Virus record (IMG/VR): IMGVR_UViG_3300046542_000191 | Location: 1 to 22,353 of that record | DNA length: 22,353 nucleotides | Direction: 5' to 3' (one strand) | Source of the DNA: a virus | Shown here: positions 12,770-18,807 of the stretch, piece after piece | Layout: each line of letters opens with the position of its first letter | Position numbering within the stretch: position 1 is the stretch's first letter | Program-made: the position numbers and the translations under genes | The notes under the pieces: generated by a model | The model's database searches: none | Seen by the model: only the letters and a program-made list of their open reading frames with translations | What the model was told of the DNA's origin: nothing

Positions 12770-13078
12770 TTAGGCGGAACGGGCGGCGAGCATGGCGTCG
12801 GCCAACTCGTAAGAAGCAGCCGCAATCTTCTCGTTGCTGATCAGGCCCCACGTATCGGAGTGAGCGCAGATGCCCTGCATGGCCTTGGCCGCGAAGTAGT
12901 CGCGTAGGCTCATGCCGGACAGTTGGCGTTTCGTCTCTGCCACACTTTTCGGGTTGAAAATCATGTGGTCGTAATCGCCGACTGGGAATGCCGGCTGCAA
13001 ACCATCTTCAATCGCGGCGTCGTACCGGAGCTGGGCGCCTTCAATCTGGCGGTCCATTTGAGCTGCCATGTATTCCAT
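12770..13078 (-). CDS. Hypothetical phage protein with MSLRDYFAAKAMQG motif
   Basis: A 102-residue protein: MEYMAAQMDRQIEGAQLRYDAAIEDGLQPAFP, then GMSLRDYFAAKAMQGICAH and a helical C terminus (IAAASYELADAMLAARSA). The PAFP...G(M)SLRDYFAAKAMQ segment is common in small phage and prophage proteins of unknown function. AGAGGA lies eight bases before the ATG at 13078. A GTG at 13120 with GGAAGGA four bases upstream would add 14 residues and cannot be excluded. Confidence 0.65.
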   Translation of the reverse strand: MEYMAAQMDRQIEGAQLRYDAAIEDGLQPAFPVGDYDHMIFNPKSVAETKRQLSGMSLRDYFAAKAMQGICAHSDTWGLISNEKIAAASYELADAMLAARSA

Positions 13079-13746
13079 GACTGATTCCTCTGTGGTTAAT
13101 CCAACAAATTCCGGCTGCACACGATCCTTCCGCTGGCTGCCGTTGGGCGCGGTGTCATGTGCATGCGGGATTGGTCGGGGAGGGTGGGTGCCGGTCTTTC
13201 CCGGCTGTCATGCAGTGATTCTGTGTCCGAAGGAGGTCGGACCGGCATGCAAGGCCATTACGCCATTCACCCACCTATCGGGCTCTGTCACCCCCTCATG
13301 ACGCGTTCGGGGTTTTACGCGGCGATCCAGACTTGTTTGATTTCCATGGGTTCCAGGGTCGCATCTCTCCATAGCCGTTTTGGCTTTCGCCGAATAAGTG
13401 ATGCAGATGCCCGGTGCTGATCTCCGGGTTGAGAGTCATGCCGAGGTCAACGGCTTGCGCCTACCTCAATATCAGTTATTACGAGCCGGTACCGCGCGGG
13501 CATAAAATAGTACTTAGCCGGTCAGCGTTCACTCTCGGTACTGTTAGTTTTCAAACCTGCCCATCAGCCTGGGCCTGCATCCGCATCGGGGTGTGATCGG
13601 AACACCAGGGCGCAACCCCTACATGGTTCCCGCCGCGTTTTTAGTATTGGCCGTCACGCTCATACCGGCTCAGGACATTCACGGGTCTTTGCGATCCTAG
13701 CGCTGCAGCCCGCTTGGGCACGCTCCAATCACACTCCGATGCGCTC
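13079..13746. other. Unexplained 668-base stretch
   Basis: No convincing large gene lies here on either strand. On the plus strand one short frame has a strong ribosome site (13246-13420), with a weaker frame overlapping its end (13414-13596, GTG start). On the minus strand there are only short frames (47 residues ending at 13299, with no ribosome site; a 10-residue MEIKQVWIAA peptide). A local hairpin at 13443-13467 (GAGGT/ACCTC with inner GGC/GCC) is perfect. The low coding signal next to dense neighbours suggests a regulatory or decayed segment. Confidence 0.4.
13246..13420 (+). CDS. Candidate small plus-strand gene
   Basis: A 57-residue frame starting MQGHYAIHPPIGLCHPLMTR, containing SGFYAAIQTCLISMGSRVAS and ending ISDADARC. 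The main support is an excellent ribosome site, AAGGAGG, ten bases before the ATG. The protein is basic and Cys- and Ser-containing with no recognised domain. Its codon use does not stand out, and the surrounding region has no other genes. It may be a short leader peptide, a real small protein or a chance frame. Confidence 0.3.
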
Positions 13747-13944
13747 TCATAGAGAGGATCGGGCAGCGGCCTTGCAGTCAGCCGCTGTCATTCGGTGTCC
13801 GTCTTCGCACTCAACTACGCGCACGCCGCTGGTGTATCCACGCTCAGCGTTGAGCCTGTTTGCCTCGCTGATGCAGGCGTTCAGGTCGTCATCGGCAAAT
13901 ACCTGCAGCTCTCCGCGCAGGGTGATGTGAAGCACCTTGTTCAT
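13747..13944 (-). CDS. Small hypothetical phage protein
   Basis: A 65-residue protein: MNKVLHITLRGELQVFADDDLNACISEANRLNAERGYTSGVRVVECEDGHRM, then TAADCKAAARSSL. It reads as a beta hairpin followed by a helix and two strands. No family is recognised. CGGAG lies eight bases before the ATG at 13944. The open frame continues upstream to 13986 without a ribosome site. Confidence 0.55.
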   Translation of the reverse strand: MNKVLHITLRGELQVFADDDLNACISEANRLNAERGYTSGVRVVECEDGHRMTAADCKAAARSSL

Positions 13945-14004
13945 AGAATTGCTCCGGGTTGATTTCCCGTCTGGCCCCGTCGCCAAGGCCAGCCAGTGAA
14001 ATGG

Positions 14005-14307
14005 TCATGCTGCGAAAAGTTCGTGCTGGCATGGCTCTGCCGCTTGATATGCCAGCGCCCAGTACGGCAGCGGTCGTCCGAGCATCTTCAGCAGCTCGGT
14101 GTCATCCCAATCCAGCCGAACCGTGGGGATGACATTTCCCTGGTTGCGCCAGTTCTTCATGATGGTTATCAATTGAGGGCCGCAGACACATGGGCCGAGC
14201 AGCCTATCCAGCTCTGAATCACTCAGATCAATAGCCAGATGGCTGTGAAGAACGCCAAGGCTCGCATCAATCAACTGTTGCTCTCTCTGCTCACGTGTAA
14301 CTTGCAT
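14005..14307 (-). CDS. Hypothetical phage protein
   Basis: A 100-residue protein: MQVTREQREQQLIDASLGVLHSHLAIDLSDSELDRLLGPCVCGPQLITIMKNWRNQGN, then VIPTVRLDWDDTELLKMLGRPLPYWALAYQAAEP. It appears mostly helical with a CxC pair. No family is recognised. An AGGGCAGGACA purine-rich site precedes the ATG at 14307. Confidence 0.55.
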   Translation of the reverse strand: MQVTREQREQQLIDASLGVLHSHLAIDLSDSELDRLLGPCVCGPQLITIMKNWRNQGNVIPTVRLDWDDTELLKMLGRPLPYWALAYQAAEPCQHELFAA

Positions 14308-14322
14308 TGTCCTGCCCTCGTT

Positions 14323-14565
14323 TCATGCAACCTTTTCGAGAACTTCCCGGCTGAAGGCCTGGATGTTCATGTGTGCCTTGACCGTCATCTGTCGGCGCTC
14401 CTTGATGTGTTCGCGCAATGCGAGGTCGGCCAGGTCGGCAGGGTCAGTCTCAAGCGCTGCGAGCGCTTCGTCGATGCCGCCGAACCACTTGGCGAGCCGC
14501 CGGGCGCAAGATGCCGCCGCCTCGTTCACCACTTCATCACTCGCTTCGAATACTGGGTTGCTCAT
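14323..14565 (-). CDS. Small hypothetical phage protein
   Basis: An 80-residue protein: MSNPVFEASDEVVNEAAASCARRLAKWFGGIDEALAALE, then TDPADLADLALREHIKERRQMTVKAHMNIQAFSREVLEKVA. It is helical throughout and may be a small DNA- or protein-binding factor, but no family is recognised. AGGAGGAGAA before the ATG at 14565 is a strong ribosome site and decides against the longer frame to 14655. Confidence 0.6.
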   Translation of the reverse strand: MSNPVFEASDEVVNEAAASCARRLAKWFGGIDEALAALETDPADLADLALREHIKERRQMTVKAHMNIQAFSREVLEKVA

Positions 14566-14680
14566 CGTTGTTCTCCTCCTGGCTTTCAAATACCTCCCGG
14601 GGTGTGAGAGGCATTTGTAAAGCCAGATGGCCAACCTGAAACAGCAGGGGGCCATCTGTTTGTTGCTCGGTTATCGGGGA

Positions 14681-15442
14681 TCAGGCCGCCGCTGGAATCA
14701 CAACCAGCACGGTGTTAACCATCGTCCCGGCCTGCTTGAATGAGGCTTCAGGCAGGGTTTCGATGCTGCCACCGCGCTGCTCGACGATCCCGCGAAAGTC
14801 TCGGGTCAGTGCGTCGTCGCGAAAGGTCACGCCGGACGGCATGATCGCCACCAGCCGGCCGCCAGGCTTGAGGAACTTCAAGGCGTGGACGACGTGGTGA
14901 ATATCGCTGCGCTTCTTGTCGAAGGGTGGGTTCATCAGCACACGGTCATAAATTGGCTTCGGCTCGACCTGCAGGAAGTCGCCGGGTTCGGAAACTCCCG
15001 ACAGTGGCAGCTTCAGTTCGATCAGTGCTTTATGGTTGTCCGGCAGCAGTTCATGCATGTCGACCATGACACCTACCGCTGCGGAGTTGGCGGCCACCGC
15101 CAGAGCCCCGCGGCCCGCGCTTGGCTCCAGCACCTTCATCCCATCACCAATCATGGCGAGATCAGCCGCCTGTTTTGCAACGTGTGGCGGAGTAGGGAAG
15201 AAGCCGAAGTCCTGAGGAACGGTAACTTCACCAGTCATCAGGATGTTTTCGATTGCGTCAGCAGCGTCACCGGCGAACAGGTGTGCTTTTGCCTTGGTGT
15301 TCCACTTGCCCCCGGCGGCCTTCAGCGTCTTGTCGAGGCGCTGGTACAGGCTCTTGTCGAGCTGGCCACCGGTGATGAACAGCTTGTTCTCTTCGGTGCG
15401 CGAGGCGCTGAGCAGCGCCATTACTTCGTTGTCGACTTTCAT
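14681..15442 (-). CDS. Class I SAM-dependent methyltransferase with NPPF motif
   Basis: A 253-residue enzyme. FFPTPP (81-86) leads into AdoMet motif I VLEPSAGRGAL (104-114), and catalytic motif IV is NPPF (171-174). Motif I before motif IV is the gamma-class order of N6-adenine methyltransferases, although NPPY/F also occurs in other N-methyltransferases. The N terminus (KLFITGGQLDKSLYQRLDKTLKAAGGKWNTKAKAHLF) is a small added domain seen with phage methyltransferases of this type. The start at 15442 has GGAGAG eight bases upstream; the frame to 15535 would overlap the HNH gene. Probable role: methylation of phage DNA. This is the fourth methyltransferase domain of the window and the only gamma-type one. 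Confidence 0.8.
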   Translation of the reverse strand: MKVDNEVMALLSASRTEENKLFITGGQLDKSLYQRLDKTLKAAGGKWNTKAKAHLFAGDAADAIENILMTGEVTVPQDFGFFPTPPHVAKQAADLAMIGDGMKVLEPSAGRGALAVAANSAAVGVMVDMHELLPDNHKALIELKLPLSGVSEPGDFLQVEPKPIYDRVLMNPPFDKKRSDIHHVVHALKFLKPGGRLVAIMPSGVTFRDDALTRDFRGIVEQRGGSIETLPEASFKQAGTMVNTVLVVIPAAA

Positions 15443-15485
15443 GTGTTGCTCTCCGTTGATTTCCAATGCCGCCTCATAGAAGCGG

Positions 15486-15977
15486 CTAGTCGTGTCTCGC
15501 AAATTCTCCATGCAGCCTGTCGCGCAGTGTTGCAACTGCAGCTTTTGCCTCGGCCAAGCATTCGTAATGGCCGCCGTTATGAACCTTTCGGTTCAGCGTT
15601 ACTTGGACGTGCCATTTTTCGTAATCTGGATTCCAGCTAACCCCCTTCACGCCTGACTTGCTGGTCTTACGTAGCGCTTGGTTATGCTGGTTTTGGGATG
15701 GTGTTGAATCACGCAAATTGGCAATAGCGTTGTTGTGTCGGCACCCATCTATGTGGTCAATCTGGCCGCCGGGCCAAGCTCCGTGATGAATGAGCCATGC
15801 AACGCGGTGGGCTAGGTATGTCTTCCCGCCAATCTTGATTCGCATGTAGCCATTAGTGCCCTTGCTGCCAGCATTACGACCCGGAACGATTCGCGTGTTA
15901 GGCGAGCTATTCCAGGTCAGCAGTCCAGTAGAAGGGTTGTAGGCAAGGGCGTTTATTGCTTGATCATGAGTAAGCAT
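15486..15977 (-). CDS. HNH endonuclease with AP2-like DNA-binding domain
   Basis: A 163-residue free-standing HNH enzyme. YNPSTGLLTWN (13-23) is typical of the family's N-terminal repeat. The active-site region is HRVAWLIHHG (57-66) and IDHIDG (73-78) followed by HNN (81-83), then LRDSTPSQNQHNQ. The C-terminal SGVKGVSWNPDYEKWHVQV...EAKAAV is an AP2-like domain that binds DNA. Phage members act as homing-type nucleases. The start at 15977 has GGGAG six bases upstream. An in-frame ATG at 16085 would add 36 residues that do not look like the family, and it lies in the hairpin-rich leader. The gene is followed closely by the methyltransferase at 15442. Confidence 0.85.
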   Translation of the reverse strand: MLTHDQAINALAYNPSTGLLTWNSSPNTRIVPGRNAGSKGTNGYMRIKIGGKTYLAHRVAWLIHHGAWPGGQIDHIDGCRHNNAIANLRDSTPSQNQHNQALRKTSKSGVKGVSWNPDYEKWHVQVTLNRKVHNGGHYECLAEAKAAVATLRDRLHGEFARHD

Positions 15978-16103
15978 CTTTGACTCCCGGTTTGCTTCCC
16001 GGATGACCCTGTCTCCAAGGTCATCGAGGAAATCTGTTTGTTCGGGGGATTTGAAATCCCGACAGCTGACCGCGATGTAGTCCATGCAATGGCATCCCAC
16101 CCG

Positions 16104-16310
16104 TCAGCACTCTTTAATCCAGGGCCATCTACGCTGCTGGCCACGGGGTGAGGCATCCCCTGTACCGAACTTAAAGGTGTTCGGCTCGCTACCTTGTTTC
16201 GTTTCCGCCGGTGTCGATCCGGCAAGGGGTGTCGCTAAAGAGCGGCGGGTCTGTTGAAGCCCTGGCGCCTTGCTGCTTGGCGTTGAGGCAAATATGTACC
16301 AATGGTTCAT
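16104..16310 (-). CDS. Questionable 68-residue reading frame over a hairpin-rich region
   Basis: The frame begins MNHWYIFASTPSSKAPGLQQ and ends with GTGDASPRGQQRRWPWIKEC. It is Ser-, Pro- and Arg-rich with no domain. There is no ribosome site, and the best promoter nearby (16291-16319) would start transcription downstream of this ATG. I have an impression that similar short frames are annotated in Pseudomonas prophages, but this is memory and not a search. The hairpins listed under the next feature lie inside it, so a conserved RNA could explain conservation equally well. Confidence 0.25.
   Translation of the reverse strand: MNHWYIFASTPSSKAPGLQQTRRSLATPLAGSTPAETKQGSEPNTFKFGTGDASPRGQQRRWPWIKEC
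16123..16284 (-). ncRNA. Candidate structured RNA or 5' leader upstream of the HNH gene
   Basis: Five perfect or near-perfect stem-loops occur one after another: GGCCA/TGGCC (16123-16142), GGGG/CCCC (16145-16160), CCGAAC/GTTCGG (16165-16184), GCCGG/CCGGC with a seven-base loop (16207-16223) and CGCT/AGCG with a four-base loop (16233-16244). A sixth, GGGATTT/AAATCCC, lies at 16046-16060. A minus-strand promoter just upstream would begin the transcript near 16284 and lead to the HNH gene about 300 bases later. The clustering suggests a folded leader or small RNA. No known riboswitch or RNA family is recognised. Confidence 0.35.
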
Positions 16311-16338
16311 AATGGTCAAGTACCAAAAGTACATATTT
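16290..16338 (-). promoter_or_regulatory. Minus-strand promoter inside a repressor-like inverted repeat
   Basis: On the minus strand TTGACC (16319-16314) and CATATT (16296-16291) are separated by exactly 17 bases, a good sigma-70 match. The promoter lies within a perfect inverted repeat: AAATATGTAC at 16290-16299 and GTACATATTT at 16329-16338, 29 bases apart. The ATGTAC/GTACAT core of both arms also occurs three times between the repressor and cro genes. The likely meaning is a promoter under control of the phage repressor or Cro, feeding the structured leader and the HNH gene. Confidence 0.5.
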
Positions 16339-16350
16339 TTATCGCAGGCA

Positions 16351-16376
16351 CAAAAAAGCCCGCTCAATGGCGGGCT
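16351..16376 (-). terminator. Rho-independent terminator of the repressor operon
   Basis: The stem AGCCCGC/GCGGGCT (16357-16363 with 16370-16376) has a six-base loop. On the minus strand it is followed by six T residues (16357-16352), a classical intrinsic terminator. It ends the minus-strand operon of repressor, 144-residue protein and membrane protein, and separates it from the promoter at 16290. The 18 bases CGCAGGCACAAAAAAGCC at 16343-16360 are repeated exactly at 18733-18750. Confidence 0.8.
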
Positions 16377-16397
16377 ACGAATGTGCGGTGATGGCGA

Positions 16398-16640
16398 TCA
16401 GTGCTTCTGAAGGATCCGCTGAATAAGCTCGGGAGGCAATTGATTGAGCGCTGGACGCTCAGCGGGTGGCGGGCTTGCCGGTGGCAATTTGATTTCCTCC
16501 GCGACTCGCTTGGGTTGTGAATCGATTTGCTTGTACACGAGGGTCAGCTCGGTCTTGATCACATGAGCTGCATAGAGCGTGCTCAGGCAAACACAGGAAA
16601 ATCCAGCCACCATTATTGCTTGAGTGAGATTTAGCCTCAT
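16398..16640 (-). CDS. Small membrane-anchored protein in the repressor operon
   Basis: An 80-residue protein: MRLNLTQAIMVAGFSCVCLSTLYAAHVI forms one N-terminal membrane segment (residues 5-27), followed by a charged stretch (KTELTLVYKQIDSQPKRVAEEIK) and a proline-rich tail (PPASPPPAERPALNQLPPELI). It is probably inserted in the inner membrane; a lipobox is not clear. AGGA lies seven bases before the ATG. As the last gene before the terminator it may be expressed in the lysogen, as lysogenic-conversion or exclusion genes often are. That role is inference. Confidence 0.6.
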   Translation of the reverse strand: MRLNLTQAIMVAGFSCVCLSTLYAAHVIKTELTLVYKQIDSQPKRVAEEIKLPPASPPPAERPALNQLPPELIQRILQKH

Positions 16641-16724
16641 AGGGGTTCCTACCGTTTGTGTGCCGCGCGCAAACATTCAGGTCTTGGAGTGTTTTAGGCG
16701 GAACTCAGCGTGCTCCAGCAGTTT

Positions 16725-17159
16725 TCACCCAGCTTTAGCCTTGCTCAGTCGCATCGCAACGCTTTGAGCGCCGCCGAGTTTCTCGACAATTGCTTCCCAA
16801 GGCTTACTGGTGGCTACCGCCAGAGCTGCTGCATGCTTTCCCGTATCGCGAGACTCTACAGCCTCGCGGATCGTCAGCAGAAAACGCAAAAAATCGCCGC
16901 CGCTCACCGGGATCTGGCCAATTTCTGACGCCATTGTCGCCTCGGTCTCAAAAAAGCCGGATAGCCTGGTGCATGGCAGCCACATACCCTGCCAAGGACT
17001 CTCGACAATATTCGGAGGGGCCTGCGTTCGGTCCCAGTGCGTGTCATTGTGGCGTTGCAATATCCTAAGCGGCGTGCGTAATTGCATCGTCGCGCAGAAT
17101 TTAAAATGAGTGACGACATCGCCAGCTGGCCAATTCTGGTCGCTTGCCTTGTATTCCAT
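16725..17159 (-). CDS. Hypothetical protein cotranscribed with the repressor
   Basis: A 144-residue protein beginning MEYKASDQNWPAGDVVTHFKF. The C-terminal half (GGDFLRFLLTIREAVESRDTGKHAAALAVATSKPWEAIVEKLGGAQSVAMRLSKAKAG) is helical and basic and could bind nucleic acid; the N-terminal half is less regular. No family is recognised. The start at 17159 has GAGGG five bases upstream and lies 16 bases after the repressor stop, so both are in one operon. Internal ATGs (17084, 16934) could shorten it. Expression with the repressor suggests a function in the lysogen. Confidence 0.5.
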   Translation of the reverse strand: MEYKASDQNWPAGDVVTHFKFCATMQLRTPLRILQRHNDTHWDRTQAPPNIVESPWQGMWLPCTRLSGFFETEATMASEIGQIPVSGGDFLRFLLTIREAVESRDTGKHAAALAVATSKPWEAIVEKLGGAQSVAMRLSKAKAG

Positions 17160-17175
17160 GACAACCCTCGGCGTC

Positions 17176-17913
17176 TTACAGCATCCCGCCACGCCAGACT
17201 ACGCGGCCGATAATGCGAACCTCGTTTATTTCCCCGTCACGCAACGCCTCGTCGCCATAGCGAGCCTTGTCGGGGTTGTCGCTTCGAATGATCCAACCTT
17301 CGATGTCCGATTTCACTAGGCGCTTGACGATCGTTCCTTTGGTCGCGCTTTGCATCGCGAAGACTTGTCCGTCCTTTGGCTCGATTTTGGACTCATCAAC
17401 CAGCAGGACGTCGCCATCATTGATGGTCGGCTCCATGCTGTGGCCGCTGGCATAGATGACGTCCAGGTGACGCTGATTCAGGTTATTGGCGCGAAGCCAT
17501 GAGGACTTGAACGCCATAACGCCGCGAATCTCGACGTGGGTGTTGTCCTCGCCGCCACCTGTTGATCCCTGAGCTGTTAGTTGGAGAACGCCTGTATAGC
17601 CTGGCTCATTCTCAAGCTCGAACCCCCTGGGTGGGACTCGCTCGTCCAGAACGGGAAGGGTGACGGGCTCCTTCATTTCACCGCGGCCGTACTCAAGCCA
17701 CTCGACGCGAACGCCCAGGGCGTTGGCAACGGCCAGCATCTTTGCCCCGCCGGGCATCGACTCGCCATTCATCCATTTGCTGGTGGCCTTCGGGGTGACG
17801 CCAGCCATTTTTGCCAGGCGAGCACCTGCGCCCCATTCAGGGATCTGGTTGTGCGCAAGCGCGTCTTTCAGGCGGCCGACGAACGCGGCGCGCAAATCTT
17901 CTATTTGAACCAT
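17176..17913 (-). CDS. CI-type repressor with HTH and S24 peptidase domains
   Basis: A 245-residue LexA/CI-like repressor. The N-terminal helix-turn-helix is RLKDALAHNQ...ARLAKMAGVTPKATSKWMNGES (14-52). The C-terminal S24 domain has SGHSMEPTINDGDVLLVD with nucleophile Ser159 and GTIVKRLV with general-base Lys197. It would bind operators next to cro and keep the phage dormant. Between the HTH and Ser159 I see no Ala-Gly or Cys-Gly dipeptide, the usual self-cleavage site. The start at 17913 has no ribosome site, as in leaderless cI genes; an ATG at 17958 would add 15 residues and overlaps the operator region. The gene is divergent from cro. Confidence 0.85.
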   Translation of the reverse strand: MVQIEDLRAAFVGRLKDALAHNQIPEWGAGARLAKMAGVTPKATSKWMNGESMPGGAKMLAVANALGVRVEWLEYGRGEMKEPVTLPVLDERVPPRGFELENEPGYTGVLQLTAQGSTGGGEDNTHVEIRGVMAFKSSWLRANNLNQRHLDVIYASGHSMEPTINDGDVLLVDESKIEPKDGQVFAMQSATKGTIVKRLVKSDIEGWIIRSDNPDKARYGDEALRDGEINEVRIIGRVVWRGGML

Positions 17914-17996
17914 GGGTACATTTTCACATGCGCTTGCATGTACTTTCAGTTCCGACATAACATGTACCGTAAGTTCATATTTAACTCGGAGGCTCT
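17914..17996. promoter_or_regulatory. Repressor-cro operator and promoter region
   Basis: Three copies of the core ATGTAC/GTACAT lie at 17916-17921, 17938-17943 and 17962-17967, about 22-24 bases apart, like the three operators of a lambda-type switch. A possible rightward promoter is TTGCAT (17934-17939) with CATAAC (17956-17961), 16 bases apart, placing the cro start about 30 bases downstream. CATATT at 17976 is another possible -10 but would start transcription on the ribosome site. A leftward repressor promoter could not be fixed. Confidence 0.55.
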
Positions 17997-18236
17997 ATGC
18001 GGCCGCTCAAGAAATCGATCGACGACGCTGGCGGTGTTCCGGCGGTTGCGCAGGCTTGCGAAAAGACCCCTCGCGCCATTTACAAATGGATCGATGCGGA
18101 CGCTTTGCCGCGAACCGAATACACCGGTGAGACCCAATACGCCGAAAAAATTGCCGAGCTGGCTGCCTCCAATGGCAAGCCGTTCGAATCCGCCTGGCTG
18201 CTCGCCGAGGCGCGCCCGAAAAAATCAGCTGCATAA
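17997..18236 (+). CDS. Cro-like / YdaS-type helix-turn-helix regulator
   Basis: A 79-residue DNA-binding protein: [45 protein letters not shown]. The segment [17 protein letters not shown] (residues 16-32) is the helix-turn-helix, with the YKW recognition pattern of Cro/YdaS-type regulators. It would bind the shared operators and shut off the repressor, favouring lytic growth. GGAGG lies five bases before the ATG. It is divergent from the repressor, the expected place for cro. Confidence 0.8.
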   Translation: MRPLKKSIDDAGGVPAVAQACEKTPRAIYKWIDADALPRTEYTGETQYAEKIAELAASNGKPFESAWLLAEARPKKSAA

Positions 18237-18265
18237 CCCTTCCGAACAACCAAGGAGCCTCACCA

Positions 18266-18460
18266 ATGGCATATGACGACACGCGCCACTTGAAAGACCG
18301 GGAGATCAAGTCCCGCTACGACGATGAAACCTACGAGGCCTTAAAGGCCGTGGCCCGCCTGCACAAGTTGCAGCTCGCAGTGTTCGTGCGCATGTGCGTC
18401 GAGGAGAAGCTGGAAAGCATCGTCGAGAGCGATGTTACCGATGAACGCCACATGGCCTGA
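18266..18460 (+). CDS. Small ribbon-helix-helix-like protein
   Basis: A 64-residue protein: MAYDDTRHLKDREIKSRYDDETYEALKAVARLHKLQLAVFVRMCVEEKLE. The pattern of one strand (EIKSRYD) and two helices resembles Arc/MetJ-type ribbon-helix-helix regulators. It lies in the cII position but does not look like lambda CII. AAGGAG is the ribosome site, nine bases from the ATG. It is probably an early regulator in the rightward operon. Confidence 0.65.
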   Translation: MAYDDTRHLKDREIKSRYDDETYEALKAVARLHKLQLAVFVRMCVEEKLESIVESDVTDERHMA

Positions 18461-18478
18461 AGGCCTACAGGAGGCCCT

Positions 18479-18721
18479 GTGCCTGAAACCACGATCTGCC
18501 ATGGGATCGATGGAAGGCTTTACGAAAAGCTTGAACGACTGGCGAAAGCGGCAGGCGTAACGCCTGACGAGTACGCCGCAAAGCTTGGAGCTGAGCGTTT
18601 CTTCGAGAAGACCAGGCCAAAAGGTTCCGGAAAGCTTCGGAATCTGCCGGTGACACGGCGTGACCCGCCGAAGGACTCAATAGGCCCGGAAAAGGGAGGC
18701 CCTGATGAAGCCCTTGAATAG
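18479..18721 (+). CDS. Hypothetical early protein
   Basis: An 80-residue protein starting with GTG: (M)PETTICHGIDGRLYEKLERLAKAAGVTPDEYAAKLGAERFFEKTRP, with a basic, Pro- and Gly-rich tail. The first 45 residues (strand, helix, AGVTPDEYA, helix) again suggest a ribbon-helix-helix-like fold. AGGAGG lies five bases before the GTG. The stop is followed after 26 bases by the hairpin at 18747. Confidence 0.6.
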   Translation: MPETTICHGIDGRLYEKLERLAKAAGVTPDEYAAKLGAERFFEKTRPKGSGKLRNLPVTRRDPPKDSIGPEKGGPDEALE

Positions 18722-18746
18722 AAAACCCAAACCGCAGGCACAAAAA

Positions 18747-18772
18747 AGCCGGGGCGCAATCCCGGCTCTTTC
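18747..18772. terminator. Hairpin after the immunity genes, possible weak or bidirectional terminator
   Basis: The stem AGCCGGG/CCCGGCT (18747-18753 with 18761-18767) has a seven-base loop. On the plus strand only CTTTC follows, so termination there would be weak, like lambda tR1, and open to antitermination. On the minus strand six T residues follow. The upstream flank CGCAGGCACAAAAAAGCC (18733-18750) is identical to that of the terminator at 16351. Confidence 0.55.
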
Positions 18773-18807
18773 AACTGCATACAACAAAAGCATCTGTGAG
18801 GCCGATT

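Noticed and set aside
13414-13596. A 60-residue plus-strand frame with a GTG start
   Set aside because: It has no clear ribosome site, is low in recognisable structure, and is supported only by overlap with another uncertain frame.
15978-16085. An earlier start for the HNH gene at 16085
   Set aside because: The extra 36 residues lack family features and the start lacks a good ribosome site, whereas 15977 has GGGAG at a proper distance.
16207-16223. A T-arm-like hairpin (five-pair stem, seven-base loop) suggesting a tRNA
   Set aside because: No acceptor stem, anticodon arm or D arm can be fitted around it, and the loop does not match the TTCRA pattern.
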